64,000 nucleotides of DNA from Cryptomeria japonica (taxonomy: Eukaryota; Streptophyta; Pinopsida; Cupressales; Cupressaceae). Positions 44,330 to 57,035 of the stretch are shown piece by piece (position 1 is the stretch's first letter; the number at the start of each line of letters is the position of its first letter). The notes beneath the pieces were generated by a model. The model made no database searches and was not told the DNA's origin. It saw nothing but the letters and a program-made list of their open reading frames with translations. A program made the position numbers and the translations under genes. The DNA is taken from contig NC_081413.1 of NCBI RefSeq assembly GCF_030272615.1, positions 608,384,209 through 608,448,208 of the forward strand, in the 5' to 3' direction.

Positions 44330-45050
44330 CAACAAGTTCTCTTATCATTGACAATGAAGTTCCACATGTTTGGTACACTCGTGGAAGATTTGATCCTTGC
44401 AACGCTTTGGTACCCCTTGATTGTCACAAAACAAGGGTGAAGTCCCTGCTTGAGGCATCTTCATATTTGAAAGCATCGTTCTGAGCCATACTATCTCACA
44501 TGTTCCTTTCACTTTTCCTCAATACTCTATTTCTATCAAGGAAAGAGCTCTAGCCTATTGCTTCTCGGTGGTCCATGTGTTGCACCCATACCAAGACTTA
44601 AAACATACCTAGAAGTGGATTTTCTATAATCAAGAGAACTAACCCAATCTGAACCTATGAACACATCCAGCCTAGCATCTTTTCTTCTATTTTATAGAAT
44701 TTCAAAGTCAATCTACCTTTCACATATCTCAAAAACCAATTCACTGCAACCCAATATTCTTCCTCTTGTCCTATCTTGAATTTGGAAATGAAACTCACTT
44801 ATTTACAAACTTTGAGTCTGATTTGGCTGAAACCTTCAATCCTTTCTCCATAGGAGTAGACAGTATTTTCCAATTTGTCATTTTGAACTTGTTGAGTAAG
44901 CTCCTAGTATATTTGGGTTGAAAAATAAAAATACCACCACTTGTTTGCCAAGCTTCTACACCTAGGCAATAATGTAGGCATAAATCAATCATATCAAAAG
45001 CTTTACTCAAATTACATTTGATTTGTTCAATCAAATGAGCTAAAATACCT
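44330..45050 (-). pseudogene. Decayed copia RNase H and end of RT
   Basis: Minus-strand fragments follow the copia order. A reverse-transcriptase tail at 45034-44795 shows IEQIKCNLSKAFDM, LHYCLGVEAWQT, YTRSLLNKFKM and STPMEKGLKVSA. To its left, 44700-44340 holds RNase H words (SDWVSS.DYRKSTS and CDNQGVPK). Many stops. It continues at 46380, on the other side of the inserted element at 45056-46370. Confidence 0.75.
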
Positions 45051-45055
45051 ATAAT

Positions 45056-46370
45056 CTAAGTCACAAGCTTCGCCGAATTTCTAGCTTGAAGTTTGAAATC
45101 TGGTGAACTTTTTTGAAAGGCATGAAATTCGTAAAATTCGCGTTTATATTCGTACAGAAAAAGCAGCAGGAGGTTTTCTTATTAAAATACTTTTTCGCAA
45201 AAGCAATTTCGTTTAAGTTTTTGATAGTTTTTTAAAATAATTTCAACGTTGACGCCAGTTTCAATGGAGTAAGCGCCTACGAGTGTAGACAAGGCTAATA
45301 AGAGAGCTCGTTCAGCCGCAACAACTAGCAACTAGGGCGCAAATTTATTTTGTAGCCGATTCTTCTGCCACCTTAATGCCTTCCTTTCACAGACTCACAG
45401 CATAACATTTTTTTGTGGCAACTAATTTATTCAAAGAGTTCGACCATTCATCTGTCGCGAGTCTATGAAAGGAAGGCATTAAGGCAAGGTGCGAAGAATG
45501 ACAAGAGGGCGATAGTAGCCACCAGAAATTAGCTGCCACACAAAATTAGATGTCACAACAAATTGGTTGCCACTTCAGTCTGCAACTCCCAGCTAGGCTG
45601 ACAAGATTTGTTCTTAATTTAGGGTTTTTTAAAAGTTTTGTGTTTAGGTTTTTTTAGCACCAAGTTTGTTGTGTTATAAAATTTTAAAGATTGCATTTTA
45701 TTTATTAATTAATTTATAAAAAATTAAATATTCTTTAATTTTGTATTTAAAATTAATATTTAAATTTTAATAGATTTATATATTCTTTAATTTTTATTTA
45801 AAATTAATATTTAAATTTTAATAGATTTATATTTATAATTATTTTTCAATATAAACAATGTATAATTAAAATTTAATATTTTGATATATTTAATTTAGAT
45901 ATTAAAATAATAGTATATAAAAATTAATAAATTAAATTTTTTAACTTATTATTTATGAATGTTTGCATTTATTATATCTTATTAAAACATAATATAATAT
46001 TATTTTTGTATTTATAAATTACATGTTTTTAATTTAATTTTTTATTTTAATTAAAATTATGTTTAAATAAAATTTGATATTTTTTAGTATTGTTTTTTAA
46101 AGTCAAAACTAAAAATTAGTATATTTTTTAATGTCTTTGCAACTCCAACTTATATTTTATGTGTCATATTTTTATAATGATTTCAAATCTATTTAGCAAT
46201 ATTAAACTATTTTGATAATTTTGTGGATATATTATTTGTATTTTGAAAAAATTAAATGTATATGAGGCGAATTTAATGCCATTTTTTTTTTCGAATTTTT
46301 ACCCTTTTCAAACTTCTTCCAAATTTTATAGTTGTCGAACTCGTACTCGAATTCGAACCTTGTGACTGTG
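45056..46370. mobile_element. hAT-like non-autonomous element in copia RT, exact 8-bp TSD
   Basis: 1315 bp, starts CTAAGTCACAAGCTTCG, ends CGAACCTTGTGACTGTG (inverted repeat, 10 of 12 terminal bases). It is flanked by CCTATAAT at 45048-45055 and 46371-46378. Subterminal words are TTCG/CGAA (ATTCGAGTACGAGTTCG region). The right two thirds are extremely AT-rich. A hairpin lies at 45371-45484. No transposase is seen. Confidence 0.88.
45371..45484. repeat. Inverted repeat, ~27-bp arms, ~60-bp loop
   Basis: CCTTAATGCCTTCCTTTCAC at 45371 pairs with GTCTATGAAAGGAAGGCATT ending at 45480 (one internal mismatch). Lies inside the hAT-like element. Confidence 0.85.
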
Positions 46371-46379
46371 CCTATAATA

Positions 46380-48960
46380 ATGATATTAACTACATAAATA
46401 ACTAGTAGAATGATCTCATTGCTTACACTTTTGATGTACTAATTTGGATCCAAAGAACTTCAATGGAATCCCTATTCGACAAAATGCCTATCAATTTTAA
46501 TGTACCATTCCCTAGGTGTCTACTTCAAGCCATAGAGATCTTTCTTCAATCTACATACATGATGCCCCTATCCTGCAAATTGAAAACCCTAAGGTTGATT
46601 CACGTACACTTCTTCCTCTGAGTTGACATTGAGAAAGGCACTTTTTATGTCCATTTGAATGAATTTCCAACCAAACTATGTTGTGATGGCCAGAACTAAA
46701 CGAATGGTGCTCATCTTTGTTGTAGGAGCGAAGGTCTCCTCATAGTCAATACCTTCTTGTTACAAACCTTGAGTGGCAAACCGTGCTTTGTACTTGTCAA
46801 GAGTATCATCGGCATTTACTTGACTTTGTACAACCATTTGCAACAAATGAGTTTCTTCCCTATTGGAAGATCTAAAAGAAGCCAAGTCTTATTTTCATAA
46901 GACTCTTATGTTCGGTTTCCATGGCCTTTTTTCATACAAGTTTTCTTTTTACTTCTGCAAACTTATGGGCTCATAAACTCCTTGAAGATTGGACATAATA
47001 GAAAAAATCACTATGTTTTTCTCTACCCTCAATCATTTCATCATCTTGAAATCACCAATAGTACTTTCCCACCACATGGGTCTCTTTTTAGAAAACAATC
47101 CATCCAAATCAATATTGCCAACCTAGGGCTTCCTATTTCTATTTCATCTAGAAACTGAACTCGTTTGCACAAAATTCACCTCCATTATCAAATCTAAGAG
47201 TTATGATGTAACATCTTGAGTCTTTATCTACTAATGGGTTGAACTTTTGAAACTCTTTTAACACATTTGATTTTCATTTCAAGAACACCCACATTTTCCT
47301 ATCGACGTCAACAACAAATAAAAAAAAGTATTATGCAGCTATGGTTGGCGTTGTATTCAATTGTCCACAAATGTTGGCATGAACCAATTGTAGAACTATC
47401 GAGGCTCTCCAAGCCTTTCCTTTTGCAAAATGGAGTTTGGGTTGCTTTCCTACTTGCCAAGATCGACAAACACCATGTCTCTACTCTTGAATGCCAGGTA
47501 ATCCCTCTACTAAATTCTCTCATGTCAACTAAGAGAGGTACGTTAAATTGAGGTGCTCATAACGTTGATGCCAATTGTGCACTGATATCAAATGCACTCT
47601 TGACTGCCAAAGAACGCTCCAAATCCTATCCAGCATTAACAAGTCGTTAAAAAGCATGACCTTCCATACCAACAACAATAGTTTTCTTGAATTCCTTGTC
47701 AATTATATATCATCTATGTATGCTAGATATGACATCCAAATTGGGACAACGGCACACAATCTAACTCATACAACAAATTGAGCTCCATTCCCAAGACATA
47801 GTACACATTCAGAAAAAAGAATTTTTCCCTCCAGGAGATATCTACACATTTCCTCTACCACCAAATTATGTACTTCTCAACGCCATCAAAGATCATTGAA
47901 TCTTAGCAAGTTGTGTACTCTATTAATTGATCTTTCCTATGAAATGTCGAGATGCTTTGAAACCAATGCACCACACAAACTACTTTGAATGATATACTAA
48001 TCATTTGGCCCTGAAAGCATAGAAGGTTGACTCCCCAAAATGCTCTAGAACATGAGCCTTCAGTGGAGGCCCTCTCGAGTTGGATTTCTTTTCAACCAAC
48101 CTCTTTTTGTAGTGCTTCTTCATGTGGCCCAATTTACCACAATAGTGATGTTGTATTTTTCATCTTCTTCAACTTATCATTATTACTTTTCTTTTGTTTG
48201 CCTTTGCCTTTGTCTTTGACGGCAAAGGCCTATTCCACACTCTATAAAATTGTTGTTGCCAAATTGTTTCTTCCATCTATCCTGTTACAAGTGCTTATTG
48301 CCCAATTGTTCAAACTTCAGGTCAACAATCGTAGATGTAATGTTAAGTATCTCAATAAAATGTTTGAAGGCACATGGTAAGCTTCTCAACGTAATCATCA
48401 CCATATCTTCTTCTTCCATCTTGTGACCTATGGTTTACAATTGATTGCTAATGTCTTTCATCTTCATAAAATACTCCTACAAAGGCATCCTCTCATCCAT
48501 CATGATTGAGAAAAGCATATTTTTTTAGGAAAAAGGCCCTACCCTTATCTAAGGTCTCATACAAATCTCATGTGCTTCCAAATTTTCGTAGAAATTTTGC
48601 TTGTTTGAACCTATGAAAGCATTTCATCTATCACTCACAACTACATAGACGTGATTCCTTATCTATTATGCCAATCAACATTGTCCTAGTCTATACCCGC
48701 AACCATTGGTCGAGTGTCAATACCAAGGTTATTGAGGCCTCTATACTTGAAGATCGTATGTGTTGTTTCCATGTGTAGTAATTCTTGCCAGAAAAATGTC
48801 AACTGCCTCACAACATTATGTTGCATATCAAAGTCATTTTCCCTCGTGTAAGGTGCATTTACGAAGTAAGAGCAAAAAATTGCCTTCCCCCACTCACATT
48901 CTAGCCACCTTCAAAGAAGACCACATAAAAATTTAGGAAAGAAAATTGAAAACCCTAGTC
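46380..48960 (-). pseudogene. Decayed copia gag, integrase and RT
   Basis: Minus-strand remnants from right to left: a gag region at about 48960-48150, ending near a knuckle (HHYCGKLGHMKKH at about 48150); an integrase region with NGGEFCAN near 47180; then reverse transcriptase words EGIDYEETFAPTTKM at about 46750 and WKFIQMDIKSAFLNVNSEEEVYV at about 46650-46600. Stops and indels are frequent, so it is older than the copia copy at 28231-31398 and comes from a different copia lineage. Confidence 0.72.
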
Positions 48961-49550
48961 ATCCAAATTCAAACCCTAGCAACCATGATTTTTAAAAAAT
49001 CATTAGAAAATTGCAAACCATGTGCCTTAACTACTGGTTATAAATTCATTATCGGCAAACCTACACAATAATACTAGAAAGATTAGCTAAAATCCTAGCC
49101 ATCACGGATTTTCCCTAGCACTGACATTCACTAGTTAAAAATTGTCGATGACAATTTTAAAATATTAGAAACAACCACCACAACTATTTGTGAACCAATC
49201 CGTCCTTTTTACAAAAAATAACCCACAACTTCTTTCAAGAAAGGACATGATTCTTAGAAGAAAAAATACTACACGAATTTTAGAAGAAGAAAAAAAGTTG
49301 TGTTTTCCAAAGAACAAAGTTGCGATTTTTGCCCAAAAAAAATCATGATATTTAGCAAAAAATATGTCACGTGATTTTTTTTTAAAAGTTGCAATTACAT
49401 CAACCAAAAACCCTTGACGATTTCATATAATTTCATACTATTTTGTACAACCTCCTTTTGGTACGTTTTGCATGACAAGCAACCAATTCATCACTATGGT
49501 AAGCAATTCATAGATCTCCACACATTCATTGATCCGAAGAATCTTGGCTT

Positions 49551-49566
49551 GGGATCTAATACCGTA
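49551..49566 (-). other. Possible primer binding site of the decayed copia
   Basis: On the minus strand TACGGTATTAGATCCCAAG resembles a Met-tRNA primer site with changes. It lies just upstream of the decayed gag. Confidence 0.5.
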
Positions 49567-49869
49567 TTACAAAAAATATAACACAAAATAATTGCCAAGA
49601 TGTTCAATATTAAACAAGGAACAAAAGTCTCCTTAAATAATATTACAAAATGCTTTATTTGAATGGGGTAAGAGCAACAACTAACCAAAAAAATATAACT
49701 AATAATACGAAAGAATAAAGAATATTCCTAAAGTCTATTCTAAACAATATAGTGACCATTATATACTAAATATTACAATAATACTTTAATATAATAGAGA
49801 TAGTTTTGAAAGCAATTAATGACACACCTTTGGCAATTTATCCAAGGTACTTCAAGACTTACAAACAAG

Positions 49870-51140
49870 AGAGAGGTAGCGTTTTTATCAAAAAGGACTT
49901 AAGGAGAATGTTCTTAAGCACATTAGAGAGTGTCTCAAATGCCAAGAAAATAAAACAAAACACATGTTACCGAAAAGATTGTTGCAGTCCTTATCTATTT
50001 TGGATCAAAAATAGGAAAGTACTTACATGTAATTCGTCATTGGTCATCCACGAGTTCATGGTAAGCATTGTATCTATGTCATATTTGACAAACACACTAA
50101 GTATCCTCATTTCTTTGTTTATCTTCGAAGTTCAAGCCACCACAACTAGCTGATTTATTTTTTGGAGAGGTATTTAACTCCATGGATTGCCTAAGAACAT
50201 AGTGAATGATACAAATAAGAGGTTCCTTAGTTTATACTGGCACGAACTCTTTTGATTGAAAGGTGTTGAGTTGACTCCTATAACTAACTATTAGCCTCAA
50301 ATACAAGAGCAAACCGAAAATGTGAACAAGTAAATCAAAGGGCACTTGGGAAGTATGTAATAGGACAACATCAACATAGATCAAAAAGCTCTATCTTGCT
50401 AAGCATTTCTACAGTACTTTGCAACACATGTCTATACGTATCACTTCATTCAAAGATTTGTATGGATATGATGCTTCATCTCTTGCGGATTTGGGTATCA
50501 TAGACAACAAGCCAAGAAATTTTAAGAACGCTTAAGGAGAATCTCAATCAAACACAAACTCGATAAAAGATTAGCAAATCAATACCATTTGGAAATGAAT
50601 TTTGAGGTTGGAGATTTAGTTTTCTTGAAGTTGCAGCCTTAGAGGCAATCTTCTCTCAAGAGGAGTGGAGTTGAAAACCTCAACCCACATTTTTGTAGAT
50701 CTTGCTAGGTTTTGGGGAGCATTGGAAATGTTGAGATTGAGTTGCCAAAGTGATGCCAAAGCATCCAAGTCCACAAGCAATTCTACATCGCCCAAATATA
50801 CTTGTCCTTTTATTTGTTGGTGTTTTTCTTCTTTTGTTTGATTGCAAATATGGATGATGCAATTTTAAAAAATGGTGGATGGTTCATGACCAAATGAATG
50901 AATCACCTTGTTAAGAGGCCAATTGGGTGCTCACGTTTCAAAATTGAAGAAAATCTAAGTAAAATTGTGGAAGTTATGCCACTCCAAGATTTTCCTACTA
51001 TTTGGGATGTCATATTTCAATTTTGAGGAAGATCCAAGCAAAACTGTGAAAGTTATGCAATTGTGTAATTCTCCCATGCTTTACGCTATTTTGTTGTTGC
51101 AAAACTTTTCATGCAATGTGGATGTTATAGACATACCCCC
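49870..51140 (+). pseudogene. Gypsy integrase fragment
   Basis: Plus-strand frames show the gypsy integrase order: zinc-domain end (ECLKCQENKTKHMLP at about 49930-49975), start of core (MDFITGLPRVHG-like at about 50025-50060, with changes), ADLFFREVF near 50150, SDRD/LYWHELF near 50240, and a tail to about 51130 with DVIFQFWGRSKQ-like residues. Several stops. No upstream RT or LTR was found on the left, and at 51143 it is cut by the start of another LTR. Confidence 0.65.
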
Positions 51141-52849
51141 CTGTTGATGTGTTTTTCATGCACATGCGAACACAGAATAAAATACACAAAGTACCTTATC
51201 CTCTCTTGAACAAAGTTACTCAAATGCTGAAGATTGGCTTAAAGATCACTTGAAACAACTCCAAGGTTCTGATATGTTGGGTCACAACGTGTGGATAAGC
51301 ACAGTTGGTTGATGTGATTGCTGGTATCACAAAGGGACTTACGTCGAATTGTCGAATGCTTGAATCACTGGAACTTACATCATCTAATATTGCAATATTG
51401 TGATACTTTGTTTTATCCTAAACTAGCTTGTGTTTAAAAAATATGGCAAAAGATGAAGGGTTGAGAGAGTCTATTCTTAGGCCTACAATGTAAGAAGATC
51501 GATGAATGATTAGATAGAATCCTACTGAGGGAGCTCTCACCATCAAACTGAACAATTTGACACAAGCTCAGTGCAATCTTCTTAGGACAATTCAAAGATG
51601 TTCAAATTATTACCATTGAACATTGCTCACCATTCAAGTTAATGAATAAACAATGGACACATAACAATTCGAAGTTAAGCTCATATCACTCCAATTGACC
51701 ACACAAGGCACCCTTACACTCAGCAAGAGGCTAGTGGTATGGACTACGGATTCCACATAAATGCATTCAACAAATTCCTCCATTCCATCTAATCAACTTG
51801 AAAACAAAATGAGAAGTAGAACCATGAGGCTTGTTGAAATAAAAAATTTGACCACAACTTCAATGAAAAGAGCATCTCATTTACAAGTCATAACAACAAT
51901 TCTTCCTTCTCCTAATCTATTCTAACTTCTATTGTATCTTCTATTCACTTCTTCTCCCATTCACTAGTTATTAACCTTTACAAATGAGAGATTTGAGCCT
52001 TTTATAATGCTCTCAATACAATCCACTGGCTTAGATCAATTTGAGATCGATGGTCAAGATTTTACAATGAAAACCCTAATTAGGGTTTGTTACAACAAAC
52101 TCAGTTCTGGCCAATGAAATAATTACACACTTTGTCATGACCAATAGATAATAAGGGTAGATGCCTCGGAGTTTGTGCCATCACGAGTGAGTCAGGTACA
52201 TTGCATCTAGACATGTTGATATGGAACTTCTTCGATTCGTAGAGATAGTGACTGGGATGATGACTAGGATTTGACCTTCAACTTGCACTTGTAGGCTTGA
52301 TAGATCATCATAAAGGAATATTTCTTGATACTCAACATTGTCCAACTTCTACGATAATGATGATGATCTTCTAACTTTGATTAACTCTTTTGGAAGTATC
52401 CTCTGGAATGCTTCAATCATGGAGATGCAAGGTATAGATCTTAGTTTCGAAGTATTGAAGTTACCTTAGAATGAACTTTTGATGTCACCATTGTCTCTCT
52501 CCTTCAGAATTACTTCTCTTGCGAATTCCTTCATGTCATTCATGTTGTGGATCATGACCTTTGTGTAAAGGAATGCATCTTGTGTACTCACCTTCTTGTA
52601 TTTGTCTATGAAGTTCCCTTGAGGATATCTTCCTTACATTTTTATCTTGATGTTGAAATTTGATCCTCGAGCGACTTGTTTCAATCATCCTCCAATGTGA
52701 TCCCCTTGATTTCTTTCTTCATCTCCTGCAAAACAAACAAGCAAGCATCAAACACACATAATATATATACCTTCTATATAATCTCCCAGTTTGATGTAAT
52801 TATGTGATTTCATGTGGTTTGCATGTTTAATAAGAGCATATAGAGAGAA

Positions 52850-54520
52850 TTCGCCTTCCTGGAGGAGCACTTGAGGCTGTTATTCGCTCGTAGAGAGGAG
52901 TTCTTGAAGTTTACTCCACCCTTGATGTTCATGAAGTTGCCTTTGTCTTTGAACTTGCTCTCCTTCATTTTCTTTCATTATATCAGCTCAACTTTAAAGC
53001 TTTTAGTCATTAATAGATGACAACATGACGAACTACCTTTAGGAGAGGTCTTAATAGGAATTTCACTCTTGAGAATGCTGCTCATGAAGTTCGCCTTGAC
53101 TTTGCTTCACATGAAGTGATCTTTGAACTTCTACCTTCATCAAATCAGTTCAAGGTGGCGGTCTTGTAATCAATCTTGCAAATTTGCCTTCAATTAGGAA
53201 TACATGGAGTAGAGTACACTCATTTGAAATTCGATCTTGAAGCTCAAATTGTGAAATTCGCTCATATACTTCAAATTGTGAAGTTCGCTCCACCTCTTTT
53301 GATCATAAAGTTCGCTCATATAGGCCGATTTGTGAAGTTAGCTCATATCCCTTTAATCATGAAGTTCGCTCATGTGTATCAATTCTTGAATTTCGCTCAT
53401 ATCATTGAGTTTGTGAAGTTTGTTTTAGATTGAATCGACTCAAGGCAAATCCCCTTTGTTCTTCCATCATGAAGTTCGCTCACCCACCTCAAGTCATGAA
53501 GTTCGCTGATGTGCATTGAGTCTTGATGTTCGATCATGTGTATTGATCCTTGAAGTTTGCTCATTTAGTGGAGTTCATAAAGTTCAACATGAGATTCACT
53601 CATGCGTATCAAATCTTGAAGTTTTCTCATCTAGTGGAGTTCATGAAGTTTGCTCATATAGTGGAGTTCATGAACTTTGTTTCAAATTGAATCAACTCAA
53701 GTTAAATGTTTTCAAATCCCTTTCACTCCACCACTATGAACTTCGCTCATCTACCCCAAATCATGAAGTTCGCTCATGTGGACTGATTCCTGAAGTTCAA
53801 CATGAAATTCGCGCATATGGGCTGATTCCTGAAGTTCAACACGAAATTCGCTCATCTTGGCAAAACATGAAGTTCGCTCTACTTGTCCAACTCATGAAGT
53901 TCGCTCCACTTGTCCAACTCATGAAGTTCGCTCCTCTTGTCCAACTCATGAAATTCGCTCCATTGGTCCAACTCATGAAGTTCGCTCTACTTGTCCAACT
54001 CATGAAGTTCGCTCCACTGGTCCAGCTCATGAAGTTCACTCCTCTTGTCCAACTCATGAAGTTCGCTCCACTTGTTGAATTTGTGAAATTTGTTTCGAAT
54101 CGAATCCATTAAAGGCAAATGCTATTAAATATCCTTCACTCCTCTTCTTACAATTTCGCTCATGTAGGCTTGAAGGTGAAGTTCGCTCATGTGGGGTCAA
54201 ACGTGAAGTTCGCTCCTGTGTCTCAAGCCATGAAGTCCACTCCTCTCTCTCAAGTCATGAAGTTCACTCCAATGTCTCAAGTTGTGAAGTTCGCTCATGG
54301 GGCTCAAAACATGAAGTTCGTTGATGTAGCTTGATCCTTGAAATTGGCTCATGAGTGTTTGAACATGAAGTAAATGCTCTCAAGTTTCCTTCATTCCTCT
54401 ACTTCCAACATGAATTTCGCTTTGCTCCTTCAAGTCATGAAGTTCGCTCACATGCCTTCAAACATGAAGTTTGCTCCCCTGACCTTGAAGATGAAGTTCG
54501 CTCATGTGGTTGAGATTATG
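52850..54520 (+). repeat. GAAGTTCGCTC array, locally a perfect 27-bp tandem
   Basis: Dozens of CATGAAGTTCGCTC-type words at 25-50 bp spacing. From about 53870 to 54080 they become a regular 27-bp unit (TTCGCTCCACTTGTCC + AACTCATGAAG) repeated about eight times. Because 27 is a multiple of 3 and the unit lacks stops in several frames, long frames open on both strands, reading for example MKFAPLVQL repeated. These are repeat artefacts until shown otherwise. Confidence 0.9.
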
Positions 54521-54719
54521 AAGTTAGTTTTGAATCAACACTAAACTCTCTTTTGCTCACTTTCACTTACTTTCTCAACTTCAATACATGATAACATGCT
54601 CAACATAGGGTCCTAGGATGAGTTTTCCCTCTGTGGGAGAAGTGCAAGAAGTTGGCTACATAAGGGGTGTACATGAAGTGGAGTTTTCTCCTCAAGAGGA
54701 GCGCTTGAAGTGACCCTCT

Positions 54720-54950
54720 GATTAGCAATCCTTCCTCACTCATGATTGAAGTCATGATATCTAGACTTTACAAACCTACTCACTTCACACTCATACAAGG
54801 CTATCCACCTAACTCCTAGCTTTTTGAGCACCTATACCCCTCTAATGCAAAGGCTAATAACTAAGGACTCTAACACTACCTTAGAAAGCAGGAAAAAAAT
54901 GGGGCTCCCCATTTGCAATGGGGCGATGTGTGAATACCTCACGACACCCC
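54720..54950 (+). repeat. LTR block repeated inverted at 62930-63110
   Basis: The block with CATTTGCAATGGGGCGATGT near its right end has a diverged reverse-complement copy at 62930-63110. Both are linked to GAAGTTCGCTC-like words, so they belong to one family. Confidence 0.75.
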
Positions 54951-55634
54951 CAAATCTCCGCAACATTTATATTTCTCCTAAATCTTCGCAATTTCATTGA
55001 AATGATATGTTGTAGAGCTTCTCAAGCAATGTGTATATTATCCACATACCCACCAAATTTCCACAAGAAGCTTATTTTCCCTCAAAATGAAGCAATTGTG
55101 GAACTTTCAAACAACCAAGATGTATCCCTATACCCCTTGAGTTGTCAAACTACTACCAAAATGCAAATTTTTGCAAGAAAACAACAAAGTCACAGTTTTA
55201 ACCGCCTGCACATGGATTCTAAGGGTCAATGTGGGTCTAACAGGTGTTCTATCATGGGGAAACTGCCTTTACTCTATTTGTAAGCTATAACTAAGGATCT
55301 TAAGCTCTTTTGATCTAGTGTTTAGAGACTTCTTCAACAAAAATAAACTAGAGGGAAGTTAGCGAGTGTTTGCAAATTGAAGTGGATTTCCAAGTGAATG
55401 ATGAGGAAATTGTATGGGTCAAATATCTATGATTGTAAGCCTTATTTCCAAGGCATGTAAGAAGTCATGTATGTGTTGAACTACTATGTAATGAACATCT
55501 AATACTCCTACTAAAATATTCTAATGTTTTAGTTGCAAGTAAATAGAAGATATTCAAAATTGTTGTCTGGAAGTTTCATTTTGTTGCCTGATTCAATAGC
55601 TCGAAAGAGCCCCTAGATCTTGCCCTCCACCAAG

Positions 55635-55646
55635 TGGTATTAGAGC
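55635..55646 (+). other. Primer binding site, Met-tRNA type with one change
   Basis: TGGTATTAGAGC, one base different from TGGTATCAGAGC, upstream of a gypsy gag. Confidence 0.7.
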
Positions 55647-55659
55647 AAGGTCAAATTGC

Positions 55660-56600
55660 TTGAGACTATGGAAATGCTAAAGGAACATAAGGAGATTGTT
55701 GTAGGAGTGAAGAAGAAGAACCTACAACTACAAAGGGTCTACGAACATGGCATACAAAGAAAGAGGCAAAAGAGGCATTCCATGAGCTAGGTGTGCAACA
55801 CTTGTAGAGATGTAGAGGCATCACAAATAGATTTGATGCAATGGAGAGAACACTGCGGAGAAGAATACCTTTAGAGGATGTGAGTGATAGCAAGGAAGAA
55901 GTCGGTGAAGAAAAGGTAGACGAAGGAGAAGATGAATATTAAAGAAGGTTGAGTGCAATGACCTACATTACCAATAGACCTCATCTAGATCTAACAATTT
56001 ACAATGGCAACATGAATCTAGATGAATCGATAAACTGGATCGTAGAGATGGAGAAATATTTTGAGTTGGAATCCATTTAAGACCCCAAGAGGGTAAAGTT
56101 TGTAGCCACATGGCTGAAGTGATATGCATCTCAATGGTGGGATCATGTACTAATTGAGAGATAGAGAAAAGGAAAAGAGGAAATCAAAAATCTAGGAGAG
56201 AATGGTCACCAAGTTTAAGAAATTTCTTACCAGCACCACCAAATCACCATATTCAAAAAGTTGCAAAACCTTAAGCAGGAGAAGAATGTGAAAGAGTATA
56301 CAAAGAAGTTCTATAGACTAAACATCAGAACTAGTAACATCAAGGATGATACTGAGAAGGAATCCAAGTATGCTAATGGATTACATTATTCTATTCAAGA
56401 TGAAATTAGCATGGTCAAAATTACTAGTGTAGAAGAAGTCTATCATTTTGCATTGAAGACTAAGGAAAAAATTTCCAAAAGATAGAACAATTTTAAGGGA
56501 ACACGTAAATCCTTCAAAGGAAGAAGACAATCAAATCTTGGATGTTATTATCAAGATAAGCAAGGAGAAGCAAGCAAATCTCAAACCAATACCTAAGGAG
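55660..56600 (+). pseudogene. Gypsy gag remnant
   Basis: After an acidic leader (about 55860-55940) the Gag domain is readable: ESINWIVEMEKYFELESI at about 56020, DPKRVKFVATWLK, ASQWWDHVLIER, then KLQNLKQEKNVKEYTKKF, and DEISMVKITSVEEVYHFALK (56261-56485). Stops occur at about 56080, 56120, 56160 and 56485. Same Gag type as the chromovirus at 17440-18080. No pol follows on the plus strand; the sequence changes to a minus-strand gypsy near 56900. Confidence 0.78.
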
Positions 56601-56899
56601 GTAAACGAAATGGTGATTACTCTTGGCCTGGCTTAAACAAATTATGAAACCAAAAGGGATAAAAATTAAAATGACACTTTCATAGATTGGTTTGAGAATT
56701 TAACCATAGCATAAAATAGAAAACTAGACATAGTCTCCAACAATAGGTCTTGTTTGAGGACACATGATGAAAATTCAAAGAACTCTAGGATGCAAAACAA
56801 AAGCAAGAAAAAAAAATAAAACTTCACCATGAATAACGAAATAACCAAGGCTTCACAATACAACACAAGAAAAGGACAATTGTGCAAGGAAAAGAGGAC

Positions 56900-57035
56900 C
56901 TAAAGCTCATAAGAAATAATGCTTCAAGGATTGTCTACATTTCCTAAAATTCTCTATTAAAATTCTTAATGAAATAAAAAAAATTAATGACCATGAAGCC
57001 CAATCACATGAGATCAATTTTCTCATGTTTCCCTT
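56900..57035 (-). pseudogene. Gypsy integrase C-terminal tail, beyond a solo LTR
   Basis: The minus strand reads KHEKIDLM then LGFMVINF, matching the integrase tail that follows the segment ending at 58466. The solo LTR at 57036-58460 lies between the two halves. Confidence 0.65.

Larger units (their letters stand above)
51143..55630 (+). repeat. Possible very long LTR of a plus-strand gypsy element
   Basis: It begins TGTTGATGTGTTTTTCATGC directly after gypsy coding sequence ends, and ends just before a primer site at 55635. The span has no gag-pol, but includes the array at 52850-54520 and a conserved block at 54720-54950. A partner LTR is not in the window, so a length of about 4.5 kb is a hypothesis. 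Two shorter repeats side by side would look the same. Confidence 0.35.

Noticed and set aside
53516-54112. A 198-codon frame with MKFAPLVQL repeats as a repeat protein
   Set aside because: The unit is 27 bp, so frames stay open on both strands at once; codon use and context show a DNA repeat in an LTR-like region, not a gene.
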